Assembly (NCBI RefSeq): GCF_007004765.1
Contig: NZ_VIKR01000003.1
Location: 1 to 64,000 of the forward strand
Direction of reading: 5' to 3'
Length of the DNA: 64,000 nt
DNA from: Aliikangiella marina
GTDB taxonomy: Bacteria; Pseudomonadota; Gammaproteobacteria; Enterobacterales; Kangiellaceae
Made by a program: the position numbers and the translations under genes. How positions within the stretch are numbered: the stretch's first letter is position 1; the number at the start of each line of letters is the position of its first letter. A model generated the notes under the pieces. That model ran no database searches and had not been told where the DNA came from. It saw only the letters and a program-made list of their open reading frames with translations. Below, one piece after another: positions 45,000 to 54,227 of this stretch.

Positions 45000-47270
45000 T
45001 TGCTCGAGCAACTTCGGCGCGTTACTCAAGCGGTTAGTTTGGCACAGGGGAAGCAAAATACGCTCGATGTGATAGTCACCGAAATTTGCGATGTGCTCGA
45101 AGTGGAAGTTTGTTCAGTTTATCTTGCGGATTATCAAGCCAATCAATTTGTATTAATGGCCAATCGTGGGCTCAATGCTCAATCGATTGGTCAAATCAAA
45201 TTAGACTTTAATCAAGGTTTGGTCGGCCTAATCGGGCAACGCGAAGAACCCATCCATTTGCAGCAAGCGAAAGATCATCCCGCTTTCGCTTATATTCCTG
45301 ATGTTCATGAAGACGAGTATAACGCGTTTTTGGGGGTGCCTATTATTCACCAGCGTAAAGTGCTCGGTGTATTAGTGATACAGCAGAGAGACCCTCGGCA
45401 ATTCGAACTCGATGAAGAAACGTTTTTAATAACGTTAGCCGCTCAACTTTCAGTAATACTCTCAAATAGTCAAGTCGATGAAATGTTTGAAGCGGAAGAC
45501 GATGAGCTATTTGTGAGAATGATCCGTGGTGTGCCAGCCTCCTCTGGACTTGCGACTGGTGCAGCGAAAGTACTTTTTCCGAGTGAAGACATCCACAGTG
45601 TTCCCGATAGAAAGACTGATGATATCAAAGCAGAACTAACCAACCTTAACCTCGCGGTAAAGGAAACTTTGCGTCAACTCAAGCAAATGTCACGACGAAT
45701 GCAAGGCTTGGTATCCGAGCAAGAGCTTTCTTTGTTTGATGTCTATCAGCAGATTTTGGGCTCGAGGGGGTTGAGTAAGGAAGTTGAAGCCGAAGTGCGC
45801 AAGGGGATTTGGGCTGGTTCAGCCTTGAGAGTCGTTGTTCAACGACATCTCAATGCTTTCCGATCAATGCAAGATCCATATTTGCGAGAGAGAGCCAATG
45901 ATATTGAAGATCTGGCAAACCGAGTGTTGAGTCATTTACTCAAGGGTAACCAGGCCGTGCAATCAATTCAGCCGGGTACTGTCATCGTTGCAGAGACCAT
46001 TACCGCATCCATGCTCGCAGAACTCCCGGTTCAACATGTGGTTGGGATTGTCTCTTTGCGTGGCTCATCGACTTCCCACGCTGCAATTCTCGCGAAAGCG
46101 CTTGGCATACCTGCCATAATGGGGATGGAGGCTTGCCCCGTCCATCGTATGGAAAATAAAACACTGATTGTTGATGGTTATAACGGGCAGTTGTATATCA
46201 ACCCGAATCAGTCTTTACTGAAGCAATACCAGAGTTTAATCGCCGAAGAAGAACAACTTCAGTCCGATTTGAGTCACGATCATGGATTACCCAACGCGAC
46301 TCGAGACGGTCAAAGAGTTCGTTTAATGGTCAACAGTAGTCAGGGTGCGGATTTTTCTCAGGCAAAAAAGTTTGGGGCTGATGGGGTTGGTCTCTATCGT
46401 ACGGAAATTCCCTTTATGCAATTGGAACAATTTCCCTCGGAAAAACGCCAGGTCGCTATTTATAGAGAATTGTTAGAAAGCTTCAAAAATAAACCTGTCG
46501 TTATCCGGACGCTCGATATTGGTGGAGATAAACAGCTAAGTTATTTCCCCATTGAAGAAGAAAATCCCTTTTTAGGGTGGCGTGGGGTGAGGGTGACCCT
46601 CGACCATCCAGAGATCTTTTTAGTACAACTCAGAGCGATTTTTAAGGCGTCTGCGGGTCTCGGGGAAGTCAAACTAGCGCTGCCTATGGTAACGACCCTA
46701 GAAGAGTTGGATGAGAGTTTTCGTCTGATTAATCAAGCGTTTGCGGAAGTAGAAGAAGAGTTAAAAGATGAAGACACTAAACTTTACCGGCCTAAAGTCG
46801 GATTGATATTAGAAGTCCCTGCAACCTTATTTCAGTTAAGCGTGTTTGCTCAACGAGTCGACTTTGTCTCGGTTGGAACCAATGATCTCATTCAATATAT
46901 GATGGCGGTCGATCGCAACAATATGCGCGTTAAAAACCTCTATAGTCACTTTCAACCCGCGGTTTTAAGCGTTTTAAAACAGATCGCGAGTGAGTGCAAA
47001 AGAGCTAATATTCCGCTGCAGATCTGCGGTGAAATGGCAGCGGATCCGCTGGCGGCTTTGATTTTAGTCGGCATGGGATACGATGAGCTGAGTATCAATA
47101 TGAGTTGTTTGGCAAGAGTTAAGCGAGCGATATCCCGTTTTGATCTCGTGGAGATGCAACAAATTGTCGATACCCTATTAACCTATGAAACTGAGGCAAA
47201 AGTGAAAGATCATATGCTCAAGATTATGGAAAAAAGAGGCTTGGGTGGCTTAGTTCGAGCGGGTATTTAA
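45000..47270 (+). CDS. ptsP: Phosphoenolpyruvate-protein phosphotransferase PtsP (enzyme I-Ntr)
   Basis: First enzyme of the nitrogen-related PTS; transfers phosphate from PEP to NPr. The start is TTG 45000, with GAGGAG 12 bp upstream and the family-like start MLEQLRRVTQAVS. Residues 1-165 are the GAF domain (EVCSVYLADYQANQF, FLGVPIIHQRKVLGVLVIQQ); then the enzyme I N-terminal domain, the phospho-histidine loop GSSTSHAAILAKALGIPA, and the PEP-binding barrel (GADGVGLYRTEIPFM, VSVGTNDLIQYMMAVDRNN, CGEMAADP). Length 756 residues is normal. Part of the rppH-ptsP-permease-lgt-thyA-folA series. Confidence 0.96.
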   Translation: MLEQLRRVTQAVSLAQGKQNTLDVIVTEICDVLEVEVCSVYLADYQANQFVLMANRGLNAQSIGQIKLDFNQGLVGLIGQREEPIHLQQAKDHPAFAYIPDVHEDEYNAFLGVPIIHQRKVLGVLVIQQRDPRQFELDEETFLITLAAQLSVILSNSQVDEMFEAEDDELFVRMIRGVPASSGLATGAAKVLFPSEDIHSVPDRKTDDIKAELTNLNLAVKETLRQLKQMSRRMQGLVSEQELSLFDVYQQILGSRGLSKEVEAEVRKGIWAGSALRVVVQRHLNAFRSMQDPYLRERANDIEDLANRVLSHLLKGNQAVQSIQPGTVIVAETITASMLAELPVQHVVGIVSLRGSSTSHAAILAKALGIPAIMGMEACPVHRMENKTLIVDGYNGQLYINPNQSLLKQYQSLIAEEEQLQSDLSHDHGLPNATRDGQRVRLMVNSSQGADFSQAKKFGADGVGLYRTEIPFMQLEQFPSEKRQVAIYRELLESFKNKPVVIRTLDIGGDKQLSYFPIEEENPFLGWRGVRVTLDHPEIFLVQLRAIFKASAGLGEVKLALPMVTTLEELDESFRLINQAFAEVEEELKDEDTKLYRPKVGLILEVPATLFQLSVFAQRVDFVSVGTNDLIQYMMAVDRNNMRVKNLYSHFQPAVLSVLKQIASECKRANIPLQICGEMAADPLAALILVGMGYDELSINMSCLARVKRAISRFDLVEMQQIVDTLLTYETEAKVKDHMLKIMEKRGLGGLVRAGI

Positions 47271-47411
47271 TAGTCGACGATCAAAAGTTTCATTTCCAGA
47301 GATTATAATTCGAGACTCTCGATTGAGCATTTTGTTTTCAGCACTAAGAACTTGGAACTTAGAACTTAGCCAAGCTTTCCGTTACAATCTCTCGCAAGAA
47401 TTAATAAGATT

Positions 47412-48218
47412 TTGGTTCATTCATTGGAAATTTGGGCAATCTTTATTGCTGCAGGTCTGCTGGCGGGGTTTATGGCGGGTTTGTTGGGCATCGGTGGCGG
47501 TTTTGTGGTGGTACCGGTGTTAGTTTTGGTGTTACCGAGAGTTGGCGTTCCGTTCGAATTGGTACCTCATATTGCCATCGGTACATCCTTGCTATGTATC
47601 TGTGTGACAGCGGTTTTCTCAGCCCGAGCCCACCACAGCAAAAATGGAGTTGATTGGAATAGTTTTAAGTTTATTGCCCCTGGGTTGATCATTGGAGCCC
47701 TGTCGGGGGCAGGGCTTGCTTCGCTCGTATCCGGGAAACTATTGGTTGTGGTTTTCGTTTTCGGTGCAATATCAACGGCGATATATCTTTTATCGGGTCA
47801 CAAGCCAGAACCGCGCCCCAACTCCGCTCATTGGCCTTTGTTCGGTTATGGGGGATTCACTGGAGTTGTTTCGGCATTAATCGGGATTGGCGGTGGTTCA
47901 TTGCTAGTACCTTATCTAGTCTATCGTGGAAAAGCGATGGTTGAGGCTGTGGGAACGGCTGCTGCGTGTGGGTTTCCGATTGCATTGTTTGGCGCGATCG
48001 GTTACGCAATCTCCGGTTGGCAAGAAACCCAATCAATTCCCTGGACTATGGGGTATTTATATTTACCTGCATTTATTGGGATCGTTGTTTTTTCATCATT
48101 CAGTGCACCGCTAGGGGCGAGAGTTGCTCATTTTATTTCAGAGAGACGGTTAAAACAGGTTTTCGCTGTTTTTTTGTTTCTCACCAGCGGGCAAATCCTT
48201 TATAGTCAGTGGTTTTAA
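47412..48218 (+). CDS. TauE/SafE (TSUP) family permease
   Basis: Membrane protein of 268 residues with about eight hydrophobic segments and the two family repeats, each with a Gly-rich motif (GLLGIGGGFVVVPVL and ALIGIGGGSLLVPYLV). TSUP proteins move sulfite, sulfoacetate or related organic anions; no substrate can be assigned. The start is uncertain: TTG 47412 is the first, with another TTG at 47424, and no strong ribosome site is visible for either. The conserved position between ptsP and lgt is typical for gammaproteobacteria. Confidence 0.88.
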   Translation: MVHSLEIWAIFIAAGLLAGFMAGLLGIGGGFVVVPVLVLVLPRVGVPFELVPHIAIGTSLLCICVTAVFSARAHHSKNGVDWNSFKFIAPGLIIGALSGAGLASLVSGKLLVVVFVFGAISTAIYLLSGHKPEPRPNSAHWPLFGYGGFTGVVSALIGIGGGSLLVPYLVYRGKAMVEAVGTAAACGFPIALFGAIGYAISGWQETQSIPWTMGYLYLPAFIGIVVFSSFSAPLGARVAHFISERRLKQVFAVFLFLTSGQILYSQWF

Positions 48219-48294
48219 GACTCCCAATTTCTTGCCAGTTTTAGTCACTGAAATTTCGGACACATAATAACAACCAGGCGGTTAAACAGCTTTT

Positions 48295-49101
48295 ATGGAA
48301 TTTCCAAATATTAACCCAGTAATCTTCGAAATATATGGTCCGGTGGGACTCAATTGGTACGGCTTGATGTATTTATTGGGCTTTGCTGGGGCTTGGTTGA
48401 TGGGGACGATACGCAGTAAGGCTCCTGGTAGTCCTTATAACGCTGAGCAAGTGAGTGACTTCCTGTTTTATGGCTTTTTAGGCGTCGTTATCGGTGGTCG
48501 GCTCGGTTATGTGATTTTTTATATGCCAATGCAAGTGCTCGAGGATCCGCTCTATCCGATCCGAATTTGGGATGGCGGAATGTCATTTCATGGTGGGTTA
48601 CTGGGCGTTTTGGTCGCCTTTTGGTACTTTGCGAAAAAATCGAACACCACGTTTTTTACTATTGCTGACTTCTTTGCACCCATGGTGCCGATCGGGTTGG
48701 CAACGGGGCGCTTTGGCAACTTCGTCAATGGTGAGCTTTGGGGAAGGGTGACTGATTTACAGTCCACTCCTTGGGCGATGATTTTCCCGAAAGCTGATGG
48801 TAATTATCGCCACCCATCCATGTTATATGAATGCATTCTCGAAGGTATCGTATTGTTCTTTATCCTGTATTTTTACAGTCGCTCACCAAAACCTAAAATG
48901 GCAGTCAGCGGATTGTTTTTACTGGGTTACGGCACTTTTAGATTTATTGTTGAATATTATCGAGAACCGGATAGTCATTTAAAAGAGCTCGCTGAGTTTT
49001 TATCGATGGGGCAAATCTTATCGCTACCAATGATTATCGGTGGTGCAGTTTTGATGATCTTAGCTTATAGGAACCAACACAAAACAGCGAATGCTGTTTA
49101 A
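48295..49101 (+). CDS. lgt: Prolipoprotein diacylglyceryl transferase
   Basis: Inner-membrane enzyme that attaches diacylglycerol from phosphatidylglycerol to the lipobox cysteine of lipoproteins, the first step for the several lipoproteins in this window. At 268 residues it has seven hydrophobic segments and the family motifs GLNWYGLMYLLGF, GGRLGYVIFY, MSFHGGLLG, and the Lgt signature GRFGNFVNGELWGR. It is followed 51 bp later by thyA, the usual order. Confidence 0.97.
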   Translation: MEFPNINPVIFEIYGPVGLNWYGLMYLLGFAGAWLMGTIRSKAPGSPYNAEQVSDFLFYGFLGVVIGGRLGYVIFYMPMQVLEDPLYPIRIWDGGMSFHGGLLGVLVAFWYFAKKSNTTFFTIADFFAPMVPIGLATGRFGNFVNGELWGRVTDLQSTPWAMIFPKADGNYRHPSMLYECILEGIVLFFILYFYSRSPKPKMAVSGLFLLGYGTFRFIVEYYREPDSHLKELAEFLSMGQILSLPMIIGGAVLMILAYRNQHKTANAV

Positions 49102-49152
49102 CCAAGCTAACTCGATTGAGATTTATTGAATAGATACGAATAGAGATATTGA

Positions 49153-50004
49153 ATGAAGCAGTATTTAGATCTTTGCCAAAGAATTATTGATGAAGGAACC
49201 TGGGTTGAGAATAAGCGGACCGGAAAACGGTGTTTAACGCTCATTAATGCCGATTTAACCTATCATGTTGATGAAAATAAGTTTCCATTGGTGACGACCC
49301 GTAAAAGCTTTTGGAAAGCGGCAATTGCGGAAATTATTGGTTATTTGCGTGGTTATGACAATGCTGCTGATTTCAGGCAACTCGGAACCAAGACTTGGGA
49401 TGCAAATGCGAACTTGAACGACGCTTGGTTGAACAATCCGCACCGTAAAGGTGAAGATGACATGGGCCGTGTTTATGGTGTACAAGGACGTAGTTGGATG
49501 CGTCCAGATGGCACAACGCTCGATCAACTACAAAAAATAGTTGATAACCTCGCTAAAGGTATCGATGATCGCGGAGAAATTTTAACTTTTTATAATCCTG
49601 GTGAATTTGAAATGGGATGTCTACGACCGTGTATGCATACCCATAATTTTTCTTTGTTGGGCGACACATTATATTTAACGAGTTATCAGCGTTCTTGTGA
49701 TGTGCCATTAGGCCTTAATTTTAATCAGTTGCAAGTGTATGTGCTGCTTGCATTGATGGCCCAAATTACTGGTCATAAACCCGGTAAGGCTTATCATAAA
49801 ATTGTTAATGCTCATATTTATGAAGATCAACTAGCGCTAATGCGAGACGTCCAACTCAAGCGTGAGCCTTTTCCTTCACCGCAGCTTAAGATTAATCCGG
49901 AAATTCGATCATTAAAGGATATTGAGACCTGGGTGACAATGGATGATTTTGAGGTCGTTGGATATCGATATCATGATCCCATTCAATATCCTTTTTCGGT
50001 GTAG
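49153..50004 (+). CDS. thyA: Thymidylate synthase
   Basis: Methylates dUMP to dTMP with methylene-tetrahydrofolate, producing dihydrofolate for the adjacent FolA. The 283-residue length matches the slightly longer form seen in some marine gammaproteobacteria rather than the 264-residue E. coli enzyme. The active-site Cys lies in LRPCMHTH near residue 159; [15 protein letters not shown] and the C-terminal HIYEDQ block complete the signature. The Asp/Asn substrate contact N in GLNFN is present. The folA gene starts 69 bp later. Confidence 0.96.
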   Translation: MKQYLDLCQRIIDEGTWVENKRTGKRCLTLINADLTYHVDENKFPLVTTRKSFWKAAIAEIIGYLRGYDNAADFRQLGTKTWDANANLNDAWLNNPHRKGEDDMGRVYGVQGRSWMRPDGTTLDQLQKIVDNLAKGIDDRGEILTFYNPGEFEMGCLRPCMHTHNFSLLGDTLYLTSYQRSCDVPLGLNFNQLQVYVLLALMAQITGHKPGKAYHKIVNAHIYEDQLALMRDVQLKREPFPSPQLKINPEIRSLKDIETWVTMDDFEVVGYRYHDPIQYPFSV

Positions 50005-50073
50005 TTGATGAGTGACGCATAGTACAAATTAACCAGTAAAAATTTAAACTGAATATTTGGTGGGAATAAATAA

Positions 50074-50571
50074 ATGGCTGAGCCGATTATTTCATTAGTA
50101 GCTGCAATGGCGAAAGATCGCGTGATTGGCAAAGACAATAAAATGCCATGGCATATGCCGGCTGATTTAAAGCATTTCAAAGCGGTAACCATGGGTAAAC
50201 CGATTATTATGGGACGCAAGACTTATGAGTCAATCGGTCGTCCTTTGCCGGGAAGACAAAATGTCGTGATAAGTCGAAATCCAGATTATCAGTTGCAAGG
50301 TTGTGACACCGTCACCTCATTTGAGTCAGCACTAGCGGCGGTTGGTCATGTAGCGGAAGTGATGGTTGTCGGCGGCGGCTTTTTGTACGAGCAAGTACTC
50401 CCTCAAGCCGATAGACTTTATTTGACTTTTATTGATCTTGAAGTTGCCGGGGATACTCAATTTCCCCAATTTGAACAGCTAAATTTAAGAGAGGTTAAAC
50501 GGGAATCTTATCAAGCAGATGAAAAAAATCCGTATAACTATGAGTTTGTTGATTTTCTGGTAGATAAGTAA
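50074..50571 (+). CDS. folA: Dihydrofolate reductase
   Basis: Reduces dihydrofolate to tetrahydrofolate with NADPH. A 165-residue enzyme with family motifs ISLVAAMAKDRVIGKDNKMP, WHMPADLKHFK carrying the catalytic Asp, IIMGRKTYESIGRPLPGR for cofactor and folate binding, and VMVVGGGFLYEQVLPQAD. Pairing with thyA is functional, since ThyA makes its substrate. Three small genes of unknown role follow on the same strand. Confidence 0.96.
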   Translation: MAEPIISLVAAMAKDRVIGKDNKMPWHMPADLKHFKAVTMGKPIIMGRKTYESIGRPLPGRQNVVISRNPDYQLQGCDTVTSFESALAAVGHVAEVMVVGGGFLYEQVLPQADRLYLTFIDLEVAGDTQFPQFEQLNLREVKRESYQADEKNPYNYEFVDFLVDK

Positions 50572-50620
50572 AAGTTTCTTTAACATTATAAAAATTTCAA
50601 GTAAAAAACAGGAGACAAAA

Positions 50621-50827
50621 ATGGCGGGACAAGGATCAGCGGGTAATGTAATTGCGGCATTATGCAGTTTTTTTATTCCTGGATTGGGACAGCTTATTCA
50701 AGGCCGACTTTTAATGGCTATTTTTCAGTTTTTAATGGCCGGAATTTTGTGGTGGTTCTTACTTGGTTGGATTATCCACCTTTGGTCAATTATTGATGCG
50801 GCGATGTTTAAACCTAAGAATCATTAG
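50621..50827 (+). CDS. Small TM2-like membrane protein
   Basis: A 68-residue protein preceded by AGGAGA. It has two hydrophobic segments (VIAALCSFFIPGLGQLIQG and LMAIFQFLMAGILWWFLLGW) with the PGLGQLIQGR turn typical of small TM2-type proteins, and ends WSIIDAAMFKP, another TM2 feature. The function is unknown. It follows folA by 49 bp and may be co-transcribed. Confidence 0.75.
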   Translation: MAGQGSAGNVIAALCSFFIPGLGQLIQGRLLMAIFQFLMAGILWWFLLGWIIHLWSIIDAAMFKPKNH

Positions 50828-50849
50828 AGTCTAATGTTTTTAGATTAGT

Positions 50850-51335
50850 ATGGTTGGTTTTGGAAGTCCGTCGGCGAAGTTAAAAGTCTATTTTCAAAAC
50901 CGGCCTCCTCTAGAAGCGTATCAGCAACTAGAAATAGTCAAGCCGCTAGGGTTCGGTGAAATTAAATTTATCACTGAACAAACAGGCAATCATTGGCGAA
51001 AAATTTTTAATTGTTATGCGAAATTCCTCTTCGCTCTTGATCCAAGTATCGCTAAATCTTGGCAAGACTATCGCGATCAAACGCTTCTCCAAAAGCAATC
51101 TAATGAACAGTTGCTGTTCTCCTCACGTGATCTAACCATTCAAAATTCATTACATATTGTTGCTGGACGAACTTACTTTCGCTCGCTTAAACTCGACTCA
51201 AGCTGCCAATGGCTCGATGAGCATTTTGCGATAGATGTGAATAGGCGATTAATTGTTAGCCCTTATTTTGATTATCGACAGCTTTCAAATAGCCGTATCT
51301 TACAATTGGTGAGTTTAGTTAAAGAGCTTGAGTGA
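50850..51335 (+). CDS. Conserved hypothetical protein, 161 residues
   Basis: A soluble protein without signal peptide or membrane segment. It contains a central Trp/Phe/Tyr-rich motif, HWRKIFNCYAKFLFAL, and a polar C-terminal half with RRLIVSPYFDYRQLSNSRI. I do not recognise a family. It starts 22 bp after the TM2-like gene, so it is probably in the same transcript. Confidence 0.65.
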   Translation: MVGFGSPSAKLKVYFQNRPPLEAYQQLEIVKPLGFGEIKFITEQTGNHWRKIFNCYAKFLFALDPSIAKSWQDYRDQTLLQKQSNEQLLFSSRDLTIQNSLHIVAGRTYFRSLKLDSSCQWLDEHFAIDVNRRLIVSPYFDYRQLSNSRILQLVSLVKELE

Positions 51336-51382
51336 CTGCACACTGATTTCCGACGAGTACAACCAAACCACAGATAAGATTA

Positions 51383-51733
51383 ATGAGCGATGATGATATT
51401 TACAAAGCACCAAAAAGCCGAATAAGGTTGAAAGACTCGGGCGACTTTTGGGTAACGCTCTCATGGAGCTTGTTCAACCTGTTAACCATTATTGCACAAA
51501 TCGTCATTGCCATTGGTGTTAGTTTTGTTCTGTTCGAAGATTTTGCAGAACAACTACCGGTGGTTATTTATATGCTTTTCATCGTTTTCCTCGTTCCCGC
51601 GGGTTTCTCTTGGTTGTTTATTCGAAATAATGCCTTCGTCAGTAAAGTGCAAAAATTGCAAGTCTTCCTTATAGCGTCCTTTATCGTGATGTTCTTTCAA
51701 ATCTTATTTCTCGTCTATGCTTACGGGCTTTAG
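51383..51733 (+). CDS. Small membrane protein, 116 residues
   Basis: Three hydrophobic segments are visible (FNLLTIIAQIVIAIGVSFVL, VVIYMLFIVFLVPAGFSWLF, LQVFLIASFIVMFFQILFLV) after a short charged N-terminus (MSDDDIYKAPKSRIRLK). No recognised family. It starts 47 bp after the preceding hypothetical gene. Confidence 0.65.
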   Translation: MSDDDIYKAPKSRIRLKDSGDFWVTLSWSLFNLLTIIAQIVIAIGVSFVLFEDFAEQLPVVIYMLFIVFLVPAGFSWLFIRNNAFVSKVQKLQVFLIASFIVMFFQILFLVYAYGL

Positions 51734-51882
51734 TCTCAAATAACTCTTTTTGAGATATGTAAGACCATATGATTATTAGTGCCCGACAATCTAAATTAAT
51801 TTGAACTAGTTCCGGTATTTAAAGCGTTAACTTGGCTAGTATGCGTGTCGACTACAACAAAATAAATATAGAGGGTTAAGTC

Positions 51883-52149
51883 ATGAAAAACACGATCAAA
51901 TCATTAGGTTTAGCATTATTGGTAGCTGGTGCGTTCAATTTAAATACTGCAGTAGCTGGAGACAAAGACAAGGCAGAAGCTAAAGAAGCGGTTGCAGCAA
52001 AAGCGAAAGAGCTTGATAAAGCTTCGCCAAAAGCTGCGGCAGCTAAAGAAAAAGCGGAAGCTAAAAAGAAAGCGGCAAAAGCTAAAGTTTTAGAAGCAAA
52101 AGCTGACGCGAAAGAGAAAGTAAAAAAAGCAAAAGGTGATAGTAAGTAG
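51883..52149 (+). CDS. Small secreted Ala/Lys-rich protein with an LDKASPKAA motif
   Basis: An 88-residue protein with signal peptide (KSLGLALLVAGAFNL, cleavage near AVA-GD). The mature chain is nearly all Ala, Lys, Glu and Asp and should form one long charged helix. It contains KELDKASPKAAAAKEK; the nine residues LDKASPKAA also occur exactly in the small secreted protein at 34933-35253. A strong terminator follows at 52184-52210, so it is likely a monocistronic and well-expressed gene. Possible roles are a periplasmic or envelope-associated polycation-like protein; nothing firm. Confidence 0.75.
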   Translation: MKNTIKSLGLALLVAGAFNLNTAVAGDKDKAEAKEAVAAKAKELDKASPKAAAAKEKAEAKKKAAKAKVLEAKADAKEKVKKAKGDSK

Positions 52150-52183
52150 TTTTATCGCCTAAGATTAGTCGATTAAAACGAAG

Positions 52184-52210
52184 AAGCCTTTCTAACAGAA
52201 AGGCTTTTTT
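52184..52210 (+). terminator. Rho-independent terminator after the Ala/Lys-rich protein gene
   Basis: AAGCCTTTCT (52184-52193) pairs with AGAAAGGCTT (52197-52206) around AAC, followed by a T tract and GTTTTT. Strong plus-strand terminator. Confidence 0.88.
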
Positions 52211-52318
52211 GTTTTTAGCCCACACATTATTCTGTAACTGAAATATTTAGTCGACTTTCTAATATCGACTGTTTAGACTCAAAGCTACGTTTGGTAGATA
52301 TGATGAGTTAACAACAAC

Positions 52319-52846
52319 ATGACTCGACTTCGTTTTATTTTATATTTCATTTTGACGCTGTCTTTGTCGATGACTGCGCTTTTATCTAACCGAGCAAACG
52401 CAGCAGAGACTAAAACGATTTATTTAGTTCGTCATGCAGAAAAAGAAGCCGACGGAACCAAAAATCCTCATTTAACGCAACTGGGGCAAAAGCGAGCACA
52501 GCATTTCGCGTTATTGCTCGCAGAAAATAACATTACCCACATATATTCAACCGATTATCATCGAACGCAAGAAACGGCAAAGCCTTTAGCGGATAAATTA
52601 GGCGTTAAAATACTCAGTTATAATCCAAGAAGACTAGAAGCGTTCGCAAAAGAATTGCTTCAGCAGAAAAACAATGTATTGGTTGTGGGTCATAGTAATA
52701 CAACACCACAACTCGTTAGTTTGTTGGGTGGAAATCCTTATGGTGAGATCGATGAGTCAGATTACAATCGGTTGTATCAATTAACCTATAGTCACGAAAA
52801 TGTTGATACCCAGCTGATGACCATTGAAGTAGCAGACTTTAAGTAG
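52319..52846 (+). CDS. Exported histidine phosphatase family protein
   Basis: A 175-residue protein with a signal peptide (hydrophobic residues 5-22, cleavage near ANA-AE). The catalytic motif is IYLVRHAEKE, the RHG-type phospho-acceptor His; further branch motifs are STDYHRTQETAKPLA and the second catalytic His in VLVVGHSNTTPQLV. These identify the phosphoglycerate-mutase-like/SixA-like superfamily. The periplasmic location suggests a broad phosphatase. Followed 37 bp later by the hydroxylase gene. Confidence 0.88.
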   Translation: MTRLRFILYFILTLSLSMTALLSNRANAAETKTIYLVRHAEKEADGTKNPHLTQLGQKRAQHFALLLAENNITHIYSTDYHRTQETAKPLADKLGVKILSYNPRRLEAFAKELLQQKNNVLVVGHSNTTPQLVSLLGGNPYGEIDESDYNRLYQLTYSHENVDTQLMTIEVADFK

Positions 52847-52883
52847 CCTGGCACTTTTATGGCAATTATTTGAGTGAATTATT

Positions 52884-53588
52884 ATGAATCCCAATGATAA
52901 AGCGCAAAACATCGAATTTAGAGAGAATTACCGTCAAACCCAAATTGGCCCCTACTATCGTGGTTTAGTCCATTTTGGATTTACCATGACTTTTGCTTGG
53001 TCAATTATTATTTATTCCATTTTCCAGCTAGAGAATGTTCAGCCGTTAGAATACTTAACGGTTTTGGTGACATTTTTATATGCTAACTTTGTTGAATATA
53101 TCGTTCATAAAGGACCTATGCATCGACCTTTTAAAGGTTTGAATATTATCTATAAACGCCATGCGACTCAGCACCATATTTTTTTTACCGACCATCATAT
53201 GCAATTTGACTCAATAAGAGATTTTAAAGCGGTATTGTTCCCACCAATATTAATTGCTTTTTTCTTTGTGTTCTTCGCACTTCCAGCGGGTGTGTTAATT
53301 AATTGGCTTGTAAGTTCCAATGCCTGTTTTTTATTCATAATAACGGCATTCTTTTATTTTGCACTATATGAAGTTTTACATACGACTTACCACTTAGCTG
53401 ATGATCATTGGGTTTATCGATTTGCGGTATTCAGAAAGCTACGTAAACTTCATCAAGACCACCATCGGATTGACTTAATGGCGCATAACAACTTTAATAT
53501 CACCTTTCCGATTTGTGACTGGTTATTTGGTACCTATTATCGAGAAGAAGCGATTGACAGACAGGGTGAAGCTTCTTCCAAAACTTAA
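52884..53588 (+). CDS. Fatty acid hydroxylase/sterol desaturase family protein
   Basis: Membrane di-iron oxygenase of 234 residues. The clustered His motifs of the family are visible: EYIVHKGPMHR, KRHATQHHIFFTDHH, EVLHTTYHLADDH and LHQDHHRI. Hydrophobic segments separate them (FGFTMTFAWSIIIYSIFQL and two central ones). It should hydroxylate or desaturate a lipid substrate at the inner membrane; carotenoid, fatty acid or sterol-like substrates are all possible. The next gene starts 13 bp after its stop codon. Confidence 0.87.
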   Translation: MNPNDKAQNIEFRENYRQTQIGPYYRGLVHFGFTMTFAWSIIIYSIFQLENVQPLEYLTVLVTFLYANFVEYIVHKGPMHRPFKGLNIIYKRHATQHHIFFTDHHMQFDSIRDFKAVLFPPILIAFFFVFFALPAGVLINWLVSSNACFLFIITAFFYFALYEVLHTTYHLADDHWVYRFAVFRKLRKLHQDHHRIDLMAHNNFNITFPICDWLFGTYYREEAIDRQGEASSKT

Positions 53589-53601
53589 TTCCGAGGAATT
53601 T

Positions 53602-54021
53602 ATGAATAAAAATATTCTTAGTCTGCTTGTTTTGTTGACTTCAGCATTTACTTTGAATGCGAGTGATATGGAAACATTTTATAGTGATGTTGAGAACGAG
53701 AGAAAGTTTTTACTGAGCCAACAAAAGGGCATGATAAAAGAAGTGAGAGAGCAAGCCTCTGCATTGTGTAACAGTCAACCTGCCAAGTCTCCTGAAAATA
53801 ACCCAAATCAAAAAATAGACTGTCAGTGTTTTAGTAGTCAATTGAATAAACTTTCCGATAGAGAAATCTATTACGAGTCGGTAAGTGCCTACTTGATTTT
53901 CCAAAAGATGGTTGCGGCTAAGCGTGATGAAGATGTGAAGGAATATATGCGATTGAAGGAAGAAAAAAATAATATGCAAGGGTTTGCTGAGCGGTTGCAG
54001 TCTGTATGTAAAACGTCATGA
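53602..54021 (+). CDS. Small secreted protein with a Cys pair
   Basis: A 139-residue exported protein. ATG 53602 is selected because GAGGAA lies 5 bp upstream and it starts a signal peptide (NILSLLVLLTSAFTLNA); the frame is open further upstream inside the hydroxylase gene. The mature chain is helical and charged, with Cys residues in ALCNSQ, DCQCFSSQ and SVCKT, suggesting disulfides. No family recognised. It is close behind the hydroxylase gene and probably in its transcript. Confidence 0.65.
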   Translation: MNKNILSLLVLLTSAFTLNASDMETFYSDVENERKFLLSQQKGMIKEVREQASALCNSQPAKSPENNPNQKIDCQCFSSQLNKLSDREIYYESVSAYLIFQKMVAAKRDEDVKEYMRLKEEKNNMQGFAERLQSVCKTS

Positions 54022-54227
54022 CATGACGATGCTAACCAAGTGATACGTAGCTTACCGCCAACGGCCGCTCAAATAAATTCTTCAGCGACATTTTTTATTG
54101 TTTGTTCAAACTCCGTGAATTGCAGCCAATATTTAAGACGCTAATGGACTCTGAGAGTACTTGTGACTGTTGAACTTTAGTTGTTCGATATTATCTAACT
54201 AGATAATTTCAAACGTCGGAGCGATGC

